This document shows, one piece after another, positions 1 through 6,852 of a stretch of 13,478 nt of DNA. Positions within the stretch are counted from its first letter, which is position 1. Each line of letters opens with the position of its first letter. The position numbers and the translations under genes are program-made. The notes under the pieces were generated by a model. It was not told where the DNA came from. It searched no databases and saw only the letters and a list, made by a program, of their open reading frames with translations. This DNA is from Desulfuromonadaceae bacterium (GTDB lineage: Bacteria > Desulfobacterota > Desulfuromonadia > Desulfuromonadales > SZUA-401): assembly GCA_003246035.1 (NCBI GenBank), contig QKBP01000042.1:1-13478 (forward strand), given 5' to 3'.

Positions 1-180
1 ATGATAGACACCCTGTGTCCAATATGTGACACCGTACAGGGTCTCGCCGGTGTGGGTGTTGTAGAAGGAGAGTGCGCGGCTGGCGGCGTTCAGGGTCGCG
101 GGGCGTGCCAGGGCTGGCAGCGGAAGGGCCAGTCCGGCTAGTGCTAACAATCCGTTTTTACAGAAATTTCTACGATTCAT
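1..180 (-). CDS. DUF882 / YcbK-type murein endopeptidase, N-terminal part (runs off left edge)
   Basis: The 60 codons from the ATG at 180 to the window edge are open and encode an export signal followed by the start of a DUF882 (peptidase M15-like, MepK/YcbK-type) domain. The N-terminus has a twin-arginine-like motif (RRNFCK, residues 3-8), a hydrophobic stretch (LLALAGLALPLPALA) and a likely signal-peptidase site after ALA at about residue 25. The following RALSFYNTHTGETLYGVTYW (residues 35-54) matches the conserved opening of DUF882 proteins, which are periplasmic peptidoglycan cross-link hydrolases. The catalytic zinc residues lie outside the window and cannot be checked. No strong Shine-Dalgarno precedes this ATG; another ATG ten bases upstream is in a different frame and stops after six codons. 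A sigma-54-type promoter and GC-rich leader precede the gene. The family call rests on the N-terminal motif only. Confidence 0.72.
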   Translation of the reverse strand, partial: MNRRNFCKNGLLALAGLALPLPALARPATLNAASRALSFYNTHTGETLYGVTYWTQGVYH

Positions 181-271
181 CGATATTCATTTCCGGGACA
201 CGCCGAGGCGCAGCCAAGCTATCCGTAGGCGGCGAGAGCGGACGCCCCATGTTGATCTAGTGGTTAAACGT
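181..271 (-). other. GC-rich 5' leader of the DUF882 gene, possible structured RNA
   Basis: This is the inferred untranslated leader between the -24/-12 promoter and the ATG at 180. It is very GC-rich although AT-rich DNA lies on both sides. Complementary CGCCG (201-205) and CGGCG (230-234) can pair around a 24-nt loop, and a smaller GGC-GCA-GCC element lies at 207-215. I could not match it to c-di-GMP, TPP, cobalamin or other riboswitch cores that I know. It could be a structured leader, a dispersed repeat, or simply GC-rich sequence. Confidence 0.3.
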
Positions 272-281
272 TCGATTTATA

Positions 282-297
282 AAGCAAATCTCGTGCC
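282..297 (-). promoter_or_regulatory. Sigma-54 (-24/-12) promoter for the DUF882 gene
   Basis: On the minus strand the sequence reads GGCACG-AGAT-TTGCTT. This matches the RpoN consensus core (T)GGCACG-N4-TTGC, with the invariant GG and GC dinucleotides separated by exactly 10 bases. It lies 20 nt beyond the stop codon of the hybrid kinase, points at the DUF882 gene, and would start transcription near position 272. Any enhancer-binding site would lie inside the 3' end of the kinase gene; I did not identify one. The assignment rests on motif match and placement. Confidence 0.6.
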
Positions 298-316
298 GTG
301 AATGGTGAGGATGGGC

Positions 317-3046
317 TCATGTGGAGGTGGGGGGCGAATGGATCAACTGTTCGAAGAGCGCCTGGAGTTGCGTAAGGACGACAGGCTTGGCGAGGAACTC
401 CTGCATGCCGCTGCGCAGGGCTTCGCTGCGTGCGCGGTCGGAGACGTCGGCCGAGATCCCCACGAGGGGGGGGAGGTGTCTCTGGCCGAAGGATTCGCTC
501 AGGGTCGTACTCAGTTCGAAGCCGCTTATCCCCGGCAGGTGCAGGTCGAGAAGGGCCAGGTCGAAGTGAGCGGGGCCGTAGATGCGCATCAGGTCGAGGG
601 CGTCCTCACTGTCGACCGCCAGAAACGGCTCGCCGCCCAGAGAGCGGATCTGGGTTTCAAGGCTGAGCCGGTTCAGGTCGTTGTCCTCGACGATCAGGAT
701 GCGGACCGGTCCCGAAAGACGAGGGGGCGCGTCGGGTCCCGGAGGATTCGGGCCGGGCTCCGCCCAGGGGTGAAAGGTAACCGGGAGCAGGATGCGGAAG
801 CAGGAACCCCGCCCGGGGGCGCTCGAGACATCGATCACGCCGTCGAGCCGTTCGACCAGTTTCCGGCAGATCGACAGCCCGAGGCCTACTCCGCTGAAAC
901 TGCGGCTTGCCGAGGTGTCGACTTGGCTGAAAGGCTCCCAGATCGTCGCGAGCTTGTCCGGGGCGATCCCGATCCCGGTGTCCTCGACCTCGAACAGCAG
1001 GGTGCCCCGGTCGTCGTTGCCGACCTCCACCCCGTAGCGGACCGTCACCGTCCCCTGGTCGGTGAACTTGCAGGCGTTGTGGATCAGGTTGCCGAGCACC
1101 TGCGCGATCAGTTCCGGGTCGGCGACGATCGAGAGCCCCTCGGGGCAGGGCTGGAAACGACTTCCATCCGGCGCGTCCAGCAGCAGCCGGTTGTTCGTGT
1201 TGCGCTCCTCGGCGTTCTGGAGCTCGCGACGGAAGAAGGTTCCGGGGAGAAACGGGCGCGGCTGCAGTTCGGGCGGCTTGTTGGCAATGCGTGAAAAGTC
1301 GAGGATGTCCTCGACCAGGCGCAGCATCCGGTGGCCCGCCTCCTCGATGTGGTGAAGCAGATCCTGCTGCTCAGGGGATTCGCATTGCAGGGCGAGCATT
1401 TCGGCGAAGCCGAGGATCGGGGTGAGCGGTGTGCGCAGCTCGTGGCTGATCACCCCGAGGAAGTCGTCCTTGGCGCGACTGGCCTGCAGCGCTTCCTCGC
1501 GGGCGCGCACCAGTTCCTGCTCGTTGCGTAGACGCTCGGTGATATCGGTAAAGAATACCGCCATGTGCTCCGGGACGGTTTGAAAGGCATCGACTTCGTA
1601 GGTGCCCTGGATCGCGTCGGTCTGGTAGGTGAACCTTTCCAGGTGATGGCTCCCGCCTTCCCGGGCCAGGCGAGTAAAGATGGTGGGAATGTCGGTCCCC
1701 TCAAGTCCGGGAAAGACCGTGTCGATCGATTGGCCGAGTCGCGCCTCGAGGGCAATTTCGAGGATGCTCTCGGCGGCAGGGTTCCCCCCCTCGAACAGGA
1801 GCTCTCCGTCCCCGCCGAGCCGGAAGTGAAGCGCCCCGAAAGGTGCGTTGTGAATGATGGCGCGCTGGTACTGTTCGCTGACGCGCAGCGCCTCTTCCGC
1901 CCTTTTGCGCTCGGTAATGTCCTTGATGGTCCCCTGGAAACCGACGAATTCGCCCCAAGAGTTGTAGACCTTGCTGGCATTGACGAGGATCCCGGCCCGT
2001 TCGCCGTTCTTGCGCAGGAGGGTGGACTCAAAGTTGGTCACGGCTCCGTCGCGTTTCAGGCGCTGCAGGAACTCGATGCCGTCGGCGCTTTGTTCGGGGG
2101 GGATGAATGCATGGAAACGGCGATCGAGAACTTCGTCCGGAGCATAGCCGAACAGCGAGGTGATGGCGGGGTTCACGTAGACGACGTGCCCCTCGTGGTC
2201 ACAGCGCCAGAACAGGTCCTGGGCGGTCTCGACCAGGTGGGTGTAGCGCTGCTGCGAGGCGTGGAGTTCGTCCTTGGCCCGCTTTTTGTCGGTGATGTCG
2301 GTCCCGAAGGAGAGGGTGCCGACGCGCAGGCCATCTTCGACCAGCTCGGTGTTGCTCCAGGAGATATAGCGCTCGTTCCCCCCCCTGGTGAGAATCGGGT
2401 TCTCGAAGGTCGTGGGAATCCCCCCGGCCAGCAGGCGTTCGAACTCGTTGTGCACCTGGGGGTAGCGAGCGCGCGGCACCAGCAGGTCGAACCAGTTGCG
2501 GCCGACCAGTTTCTCGGCGCTGTAGCCCGTGACCTTCTCCGCGTAGGGGTTGAAGAACACCACGTCGCCGTCGCGATTGAGGCCGACGATCAGGACGTTG
2601 GCGGTTTCGAGCAGATTGCGGTTGAAGTCGAGGGTGCGTTCGAGCTGTCTACGGTCGGCCTTGGCTGAAGAGATGTCACGTAGAAAGGCGACGATGATGT
2701 CGTGATCCTCAATCAGGGTCAGGCTGACATCGAGGTCGATGAGCGAGCTGTCTTTGCGGCGGTGCTGGGTTTCGAAGCGGTCGCAGCGCTGCTCCCTGAT
2801 TCTGCCGGCGTGGGCGAGGATCTCCTCGGGGGATTCGAGCGCTTCGAGGTCCCGTACCCGCATGGTCAGCAGCTCTTCGCGGCTGTAACCGCTCATGCGG
2901 CAGTAGGCGTCGTTGACATCGAGCAACCTGCCGTCGAGGGAGTTGATCCAGAAACCGTCGAGGGACGAGGTCGAAATGGCGCGCCAGAAGGCCTCCAGGT
3001 CGTGCTGGTACGGTGATTGGTCGTGGGGAGAAGGCGGTCTGCTCAT
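317..3046 (-). CDS. Soluble hybrid sensor histidine kinase (4 PAS, HisKA, HATPase, receiver)
   Basis: A 909-residue cytoplasmic two-component hybrid kinase with no signal peptide or membrane segment. Numbered from the ATG at 3046, four PAS modules lie at about 16-125, 142-254, 267-380 and 389-504, each ending in a PAC-like DIT/DIS motif (for example FGTDITDKKR, IKDITERKR). The HisKA domain carries SHELRTPLTP with phospho-acceptor His535. The ATPase domain shows the N box (LGNLIHNACKF, Asn657), DTGIGI and GVGLGLSI. The C-terminal receiver has EDND, phospho-acceptor Asp834 (LALLDLHLPG), Ser865 and Lys887 (AKP), so all phosphotransfer residues are intact. The frame extends upstream to a TTG at 3094 that lacks a Shine-Dalgarno; the ATG at 3046 has a modest GGGAA upstream and gives a typical N-terminus. 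It follows the terminator of the iron operon, so it probably has its own promoter; a weak TTTTGC-N17-TAGGAT candidate lies just after the U-tract. The input signal and partner are unknown. Confidence 0.93.
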   Translation of the reverse strand: MSRPPSPHDQSPYQHDLEAFWRAISTSSLDGFWINSLDGRLLDVNDAYCRMSGYSREELLTMRVRDLEALESPEEILAHAGRIREQRCDRFETQHRRKDSSLIDLDVSLTLIEDHDIIVAFLRDISSAKADRRQLERTLDFNRNLLETANVLIVGLNRDGDVVFFNPYAEKVTGYSAEKLVGRNWFDLLVPRARYPQVHNEFERLLAGGIPTTFENPILTRGGNERYISWSNTELVEDGLRVGTLSFGTDITDKKRAKDELHASQQRYTHLVETAQDLFWRCDHEGHVVYVNPAITSLFGYAPDEVLDRRFHAFIPPEQSADGIEFLQRLKRDGAVTNFESTLLRKNGERAGILVNASKVYNSWGEFVGFQGTIKDITERKRAEEALRVSEQYQRAIIHNAPFGALHFRLGGDGELLFEGGNPAAESILEIALEARLGQSIDTVFPGLEGTDIPTIFTRLAREGGSHHLERFTYQTDAIQGTYEVDAFQTVPEHMAVFFTDITERLRNEQELVRAREEALQASRAKDDFLGVISHELRTPLTPILGFAEMLALQCESPEQQDLLHHIEEAGHRMLRLVEDILDFSRIANKPPELQPRPFLPGTFFRRELQNAEERNTNNRLLLDAPDGSRFQPCPEGLSIVADPELIAQVLGNLIHNACKFTDQGTVTVRYGVEVGNDDRGTLLFEVEDTGIGIAPDKLATIWEPFSQVDTSASRSFSGVGLGLSICRKLVERLDGVIDVSSAPGRGSCFRILLPVTFHPWAEPGPNPPGPDAPPRLSGPVRILIVEDNDLNRLSLETQIRSLGGEPFLAVDSEDALDLMRIYGPAHFDLALLDLHLPGISGFELSTTLSESFGQRHLPPLVGISADVSDRARSEALRSGMQEFLAKPVVLTQLQALFEQLIHSPPTST

Positions 3047-3092
3047 GGCGCTTCCCGGGAATGAGAATGGCATCATCCTAGCACGCCGAAGC

Positions 3093-3119
3093 AAAAAGCA
3101 AAAGCTGAGCGTGGCTCAG
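3093..3119 (-). terminator. Intrinsic terminator of the feo-porin operon
   Basis: On the minus strand a perfect 6-bp stem CTGAGC-CAC-GCTCAG (3119 to 3105) is followed by the U-rich run CTTTTGCTTTTT. It sits about 100 nt after the porin stop codon and 46 nt before the kinase start, where an operon boundary is expected. The U-tract is interrupted by GC, so termination may be partial. Confidence 0.6.
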
Positions 3120-3125
3120 GGGTGC

Positions 3126-3151
3126 GCCCCCGGAAGGGGCCTTCAGGGGGC
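3126..3151 (-). other. Strong GC hairpin preceding the terminator
   Basis: On the minus strand GCCCCC-T-GAAG-GCCC-CTTC-C-GGGGGC forms a two-segment stem with one T/C mismatch and a 4-nt loop. It has no U-tract of its own and lies just upstream of the smaller terminator hairpin. It may stabilise the 3' end of the operon transcript or act with the next hairpin in termination. Confidence 0.45.
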
Positions 3152-3223
3152 TCGCGGAAAAGGCTTCGAGAGCTGAGGTCGGATGCTGAAGCCGGCTCGC
3201 AGAGTCTTCGTCCGAGCTTGCCG

Positions 3224-4327
3224 CTAGAGAATAACAGCCAGCTGCAGCGTCGTGAGGTGCCGCGTTCTCTCGTCGTCCGCGGCGAACTCGGCCTCGAACT
3301 CGCCGTAGAGATACTCCAGCGAGATACTGAGGTTGTGTTGCGCCCCCCAGGAGCTGCACACGCCATACTGACGCTTTGGCTGTGAAGCCAGCTCGCGGCT
3401 CTCCTCGTAGCGCAGTGCGACCTCGACCCGCTCGCCGAAGTGATGGTAGGCCTCGAGGTTGTAGGCGAACGGCTTGTCGCCCCTGCCGTTTAGGTCGGCA
3501 TCGAGGTCGACGGGGTTGAAGCGTTCGACAGCGCCGAGGGCTTCGGCAGAGACGCCGAAGGGACCGAACTCGAGGTTGGCAAAGGTGCTCCAGCCGGCGA
3601 CCCGGTCGGTGTAGAGGTTGTCGGGGTTGGTCGTCTCGTCGAGCAGCAGCTCGGCCGAGCTGTCGGCCAGGTCGGAGAGGTAGCTGGCGCCGAATTCGAC
3701 GCCCTCCAGCGGGGCGATACTGAGGCTCGCCCCCCAGTCGCGCAGGTGGTCTTCGTTGTCGGCGCGACGTTCGGCGTCACCATTGAAGGCGAAAAGCGCC
3801 AGCCTGGCGCGTGGAAGCCCGAGCTCGGTCACCAGCGCCGTTTCGCGCGTTTCGCCGATCTCCAGCAGCAGCGGGTCGCTGACGAAGTGGCTGTAGTAGA
3901 CGCCGAAGGGGAGATAGAGCTGGCCGATGCGGGCCGAGACGGGCCCGGCGGTCAGGGTGGCGAACGCCTCGTCGACCTCGAGGTCGCTCCCCTCGCCCTC
4001 GTAGAGCAGGCTGACGTCGAAGCCGACCGGCTCCAGCGGCGTGAAGCCGAAACCGAGCTGGGCGGTGGCCAGCGCCAGGTCGCTCCCGGAGGTGCTCGAA
4101 CCGTCGGTCGTCTCGATGCTCTCGAAGAACGCCTCGACTTCAAGCAGCCCCGAGAGGGTAAGAGTCTCGGTGATTCTCGCAAGGCTGCCAGCCGATTTCT
4201 TCTCGCTGAGGGTGTGGTAGATCTCCGCCTGGCTGGCTTCGAGTCTGGCCAGACGTTGTGCCATTTCCTCTCCCAGCGCCGGCGCGGCGATCAGGATCAG
4301 AATCAGCAGGGGGAGTAGTGATTTCAC
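3224..4327 (-). CDS. LbtU-family outer-membrane porin of the iron operon
   Basis: A 367-residue outer-membrane beta-barrel protein, best described as LbtU-like (the Legionella family known for siderophore uptake). I chose the GTG at 4327 because a TGGAG Shine-Dalgarno lies five bases upstream and the product then begins with a clean signal peptide (MKSLLPLLILILIAAPALG, cleavage about residue 19). An ATG 19 codons upstream would bury this signal. A short helical segment (MAQRLARLEASQAEIYHTLS) is followed by alternating amphipathic strands, including the porin-like ARIGQLYLPFGVYYSHFVSD, in which a conserved loading-strand motif is recognisable. The last residues are TLQLAVIL, so the C-terminus lacks the usual terminal aromatic residue. 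It is the last gene of the feoA-feoB-Cys-rich cluster, which suggests outer-membrane passage of iron or an iron chelate. The family name is recognised from overall pattern; the substrate is inferred from context. Confidence 0.68.
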   Translation of the reverse strand: MKSLLPLLILILIAAPALGEEMAQRLARLEASQAEIYHTLSEKKSAGSLARITETLTLSGLLEVEAFFESIETTDGSSTSGSDLALATAQLGFGFTPLEPVGFDVSLLYEGEGSDLEVDEAFATLTAGPVSARIGQLYLPFGVYYSHFVSDPLLLEIGETRETALVTELGLPRARLALFAFNGDAERRADNEDHLRDWGASLSIAPLEGVEFGASYLSDLADSSAELLLDETTNPDNLYTDRVAGWSTFANLEFGPFGVSAEALGAVERFNPVDLDADLNGRGDKPFAYNLEAYHHFGERVEVALRYEESRELASQPKRQYGVCSSWGAQHNLSISLEYLYGEFEAEFAADDERTRHLTTLQLAVIL

Positions 4328-4411
4328 AAAATCTCCAGGGCGCAGCGGGAGCGCTCGCTCGATCCGGGCGCGGTTATTCATCACAGATGCAACGGGGTGA
4401 ATGCGGGGGCG

Positions 4412-4585
4412 TTAGCGTTTGCAGCTGCCGCAGCCGCCGCAACCGAGGTTCCCCTCGAGTACGCGGTAGCAGCGCGGGCAGTGGTTCCAGTGGTGTCCGG
4501 ATAGGTCGCAGCCGCAGTCGGGACAGGTTTTGCCCTGTCCCGTAGCCGAGGCGTCTTTGTCCTTGGCGGCGAAGAGTTTGAACAC
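4412..4585 (-). CDS. 57-residue Cys-rich zinc-ribbon-like protein of the feo operon
   Basis: A small gene starting at a GTG (4585) nine bases after the feoB stop, with an AGGAG Shine-Dalgarno that overlaps the feoB stop codon and a spacing of six bases. The product has nine cysteines in three groups: CPDCGC (21-26), CPRC (36-39) and CGGCGSC (49-55). Histidines at 31, 32 and 35 lie between the first two. Cys21/24 and Cys36/39 form a classical pair of CxxC knuckles, as in zinc ribbons or rubredoxin-like folds; the glycine-rich CGGCGSCKR tail could bind a further metal. There is no membrane segment, which separates it from the FeoB-associated Cys-rich membrane protein family, and it does not resemble the winged-helix FeoC. 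Placement and likely translational coupling argue for a role with FeoB, perhaps metal sensing or handover. The function is unknown. Confidence 0.82.
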   Translation of the reverse strand: MFKLFAAKDKDASATGQGKTCPDCGCDLSGHHWNHCPRCYRVLEGNLGCGGCGSCKR

Positions 4586-4594
4586 GACGATCTC

Positions 4595-6439
4595 CTAGAG
4601 GACGATCTGCGCCAGAGCCCCGCCCACGGTGAAGGCGAAGACCCAGGCTCCAGCCCAGACCAGCAGCGCTTCGCGGGTACCGCGTTCCTTGAAGAGGATC
4701 ATCAGGCTGGCGATGCACGGCACGAACAGGGTGATCACCACCAGGGCGATCACCACCTGCCAGGGAGTAAGGGCCAACTCGGTGAGGCCGGCGGCGCCGA
4801 AGTCGCGGCGCACCATCCCCATGACGAAGGCGGTGGCGGCCTCCTTCGGCAGCGACAACCACCCCTCGGTGAGGGGCGCTACCAGGTTCTGCCAGGCCCT
4901 CAGGCCACCGCTCACCTGCAGGATCGAGACCCCGAGCGAGCCGGCGATAAACCAGATGTAGGCCTCCTTCATGAAGAAGAAGGAGCGGACGCCGGTTTTG
5001 CGCAGGACATTGCCGAAACGCGGCAGGCGCATCGGCGGCAGGTCGATGAGCAGGGCGCTGCTCTTGCCGGGGATCGCCTTGTTGAGCACCGTGCCGATGA
5101 TCGCCAGGCACGCAAAGATCACCGCGACATAGGCCAGGGTCAGCTGCATGCCGACCGCGGCGAGCATGCCGACGATCACCCCGAGCTGGGCACTGCACGG
5201 CACCACGAAGTTGAGGATCGAGGTGGCGATGGTCCGTTCGCGCTTGCTGCCGAGGATGCGGGTGGTGATGGTGCCGAGCTGCACGCAGCCGAAGCCGAGG
5301 ATCACCGGAATCACGGCGCGGCCGTTGAGGCCGATGGAGGTCATCAGGCGATCGACGAAGGTCGCCAGGCGCGGCAGGTAGCCGGAATCCTCGAGGATCG
5401 ACAGGGCCACGTAAAAGCCGACCACCAGCGGCAGCAGCAGGCCGAGCAGGTAGGTGACGGTCATGGTGAAGACGCCGAATTCGCCGATCAGGATCTGTCC
5501 CAGGGCCGAGTCGGCGGCGACGATGCCGCCGATCACGTCGCGGATCCACGGTTCCCAGTGACCCTGCATGATGGTCTCCTCGGTGAGGCCGACGATATCG
5601 CCGGCGACCCACACGCCGATCAGCTGGTAGCAGCCCCACAGCACGCCGAGCAGTATGAACAACCCGCTGGCCGGGTGCAGGCAGAGACGCCCGAGCAGGT
5701 CGCGAAAGCGGGAACTCTTCTCGGGACGGGTGACCACCCGGGCGACGATGTCGTTGACCCGCTGGCGGCGCAGCAGGTAGATGCGCTCGCGCTCGTTGAG
5801 CGGCTCCACGTTGTGTCGCTCGGCGACCACCTGATCGCCTTCGAGGACCAGCAGCGCCTCGGGGTGCGAGTCGATGCGGTCGAGGAGCTTGTGCACCGCC
5901 GCCTCGACCTCGGGGTGTTCCCTGCCGGGACGGGCGAGCGGGAGCGTCGCGTAGACATCGTTGATCCCCTGGTTTTTAACCGCCGCCGTCGGGATAACCG
6001 GCACCCCGAGGGTTTCGGCGAGTTGGCGCGAGTCGATCTCGATCCCTTCAGCGGTCGCCTCGTCGCAAAAATTCAGCGCCACCACCATCGGTAGCCCCAT
6101 GTCGATAATCTGCAGGGTCAAAAAAAGGTCGCGTTCGAGATGGGTGGCGTCGACGACGTTGACCACCACGTCGGCCGAGAGGATCACGTCGCGGGCGACC
6201 CGTTCCTCGTCGTTGAACGACGACACGCCGTAGACCCCGGGGGTGTCGAAGAGGGCGTCGTCGCCGACCTGTCCGCGGGTGATCTCGACGGTGGTGCCGG
6301 GGAAGTTGGAAACATCGACGTACATCCCGCTCCAGGAGCCGAAAAAGATCGATTTCCCGACGTTGGGGTTGCCGGCGAGGACAATTTTCTTCTTCCCCTC
6401 CACCTCTTGCAGGGCGGGGGCGCAGCACGAGTGATTCAT
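4595..6439 (-). CDS. feoB: Ferrous iron transporter FeoB (divergent subtype)
   Basis: A 614-residue inner-membrane Fe(II) transporter with an N-terminal G domain and a multi-pass C-terminal part. G motifs are GNPNVGKS (23-30, G1), FPGTT (46-50, G2), DTPG (65-68, G3) and NFCD (123-126, G4). The membrane part begins near residue 255. It keeps the three pore cysteines expected of FeoB, in GFGC (Cys385), VPCSAQ (Cys415) and VPCIAS (Cys575). Oddities are a short length (E. coli FeoB is 773 residues), a paired cysteine near the N-terminus (MNHSCCAP), FFGSWSG in place of the usual LFNxLTG after G1, and a gate segment GFGCVQLGTITTR in place of the usual GFGCNVPAIMATR. The ATG at 6439 has GGAG eight bases upstream. 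It follows feoA by 59 bp. Transport of Mn(II) rather than Fe(II), known for some second FeoB copies, cannot be excluded. Confidence 0.93.
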   Translation of the reverse strand: MNHSCCAPALQEVEGKKKIVLAGNPNVGKSIFFGSWSGMYVDVSNFPGTTVEITRGQVGDDALFDTPGVYGVSSFNDEERVARDVILSADVVVNVVDATHLERDLFLTLQIIDMGLPMVVALNFCDEATAEGIEIDSRQLAETLGVPVIPTAAVKNQGINDVYATLPLARPGREHPEVEAAVHKLLDRIDSHPEALLVLEGDQVVAERHNVEPLNERERIYLLRRQRVNDIVARVVTRPEKSSRFRDLLGRLCLHPASGLFILLGVLWGCYQLIGVWVAGDIVGLTEETIMQGHWEPWIRDVIGGIVAADSALGQILIGEFGVFTMTVTYLLGLLLPLVVGFYVALSILEDSGYLPRLATFVDRLMTSIGLNGRAVIPVILGFGCVQLGTITTRILGSKRERTIATSILNFVVPCSAQLGVIVGMLAAVGMQLTLAYVAVIFACLAIIGTVLNKAIPGKSSALLIDLPPMRLPRFGNVLRKTGVRSFFFMKEAYIWFIAGSLGVSILQVSGGLRAWQNLVAPLTEGWLSLPKEAATAFVMGMVRRDFGAAGLTELALTPWQVVIALVVITLFVPCIASLMILFKERGTREALLVWAGAWVFAFTVGGALAQIVL

Positions 6440-6498
6440 CGGTCTTGCTCCGGGAGCCGACCCGCAGGTCCGCTGTGATGGGTGAGCATGGATTCGAT

Positions 6499-6714
6499 TC
6501 AGGCGTCGATTTCGACCTGGCGGGCGAGTTCACGCCCCAGGGCGATTTCCTGGCCGCCGTAGCTCAAGACCACGGGGCCGAAGGGGATATTGGTGTGGCA
6601 GCTGACCTGGCAGCCGGCGGTGATACCGAAACGGAGCAGCTGTACGCGTAGCTCTTCGGCAGGGATGTGGCCAACGGTAGCGGTCTGGCCGCGGCGTAGT
6701 TCGCTGATGCTCAT
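6499..6714 (-). CDS. feoA: FeoA, SH3-like partner of FeoB
   Basis: A 71-residue single-domain FeoA protein, the small cytoplasmic SH3-like subunit needed for FeoB-mediated ferrous iron uptake. The N-terminal LRRGQTATVGHIP (6-18) is the first strand-turn of the domain, LLRFGITAGCQVS (26-38) holds the conserved LxxLGxxxG-type segment, and the C-terminal GGQEIALGRELARQVEID (53-70) matches the family ending (typically ALRxxxAxxIxV). Length is normal for the family. The ATG at 6714 has an AAGGAG Shine-Dalgarno with five bases of spacing. It is the first gene of the iron operon and lies directly behind a Fur box. Confidence 0.93.
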   Translation of the reverse strand: MSISELRRGQTATVGHIPAEELRVQLLRFGITAGCQVSCHTNIPFGPVVLSYGGQEIALGRELARQVEIDA

Positions 6715-6757
6715 GAGGGCTCCTTGTCAGGTGCGATTTTGAAATTCGTTTTCAGTG

Positions 6758-6787
6758 TTTGTACGCAATGATTGGGGGCTTCGTCAA
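6758..6787 (-). promoter_or_regulatory. feoA: Candidate promoter of the feo operon
   Basis: On the minus strand TTGACG (6787 to 6782) and TACAAA (6763 to 6758) are separated by 18 bases, giving 5/6 and 4/6 matches to sigma-70 elements, with the Fur box two bases upstream of the -35. An alternative -10, TATAAA at 6816 to 6811, would put the Fur box over the transcription start but lacks a good -35. The sequence alone does not decide between them. Confidence 0.4.
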
Positions 6788-6789
6788 GG

Positions 6790-6808
6790 GGTAATGATAA
6801 TCGTTATC
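6790..6808 (-). promoter_or_regulatory. Fur box upstream of feoA
   Basis: The plus-strand sequence GGTAATGATAATCGTTATC matches 17 of 19 positions of the classical Fur consensus GATAATGATAATCATTATC. It contains the inverted repeat TGATAA-TCG-TTATCA. It lies 75-94 bases upstream of the feoA start, next to the candidate promoters. Iron-dependent repression of feoA-feoB and downstream genes follows from known Fur biology. Confidence 0.88.
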
Positions 6809-6852
6809 AATTTATAATCTGTGGAATGATTAAGCTTTTGGCCGGAAGTCCG

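Noticed and set aside
262..270. Nine-base match GGTTAAACG shared with 9471-9479
   Set aside because: A 9-mer repeated once in 13.5 kb is expected by chance, and one copy includes the cysK stop codon.
181..271. c-di-GMP (GEMM) riboswitch upstream of the DUF882 gene
   Set aside because: The conserved GEMM core (GCAAAGCC-type loop and tetraloop-receptor pattern) is not present in the minus-strand RNA.
302..1294. Long open frame on the plus strand opposite the kinase receiver and ATPase domains
   Set aside because: It is antisense to clearly recognisable kinase motifs, its translation has no family resemblance, and high GC produces such frames. The same holds for plus-strand frames at 1565-2668, 6772-8016, 8143-9225 and 10512-11813.
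3047..3094. TTG at 3094 or ATGs at 3076/3073 as start of the kinase
   Set aside because: None has a properly spaced Shine-Dalgarno, and the added residues are basic and family-untypical; the ATG at 3046 gives a normal N-terminus.
4374..5639. 421-residue minus-strand frame overlapping feoB
   Set aside because: It is an out-of-frame shadow of feoB that also covers the small Cys-rich gene; it is arginine-rich with no domain.
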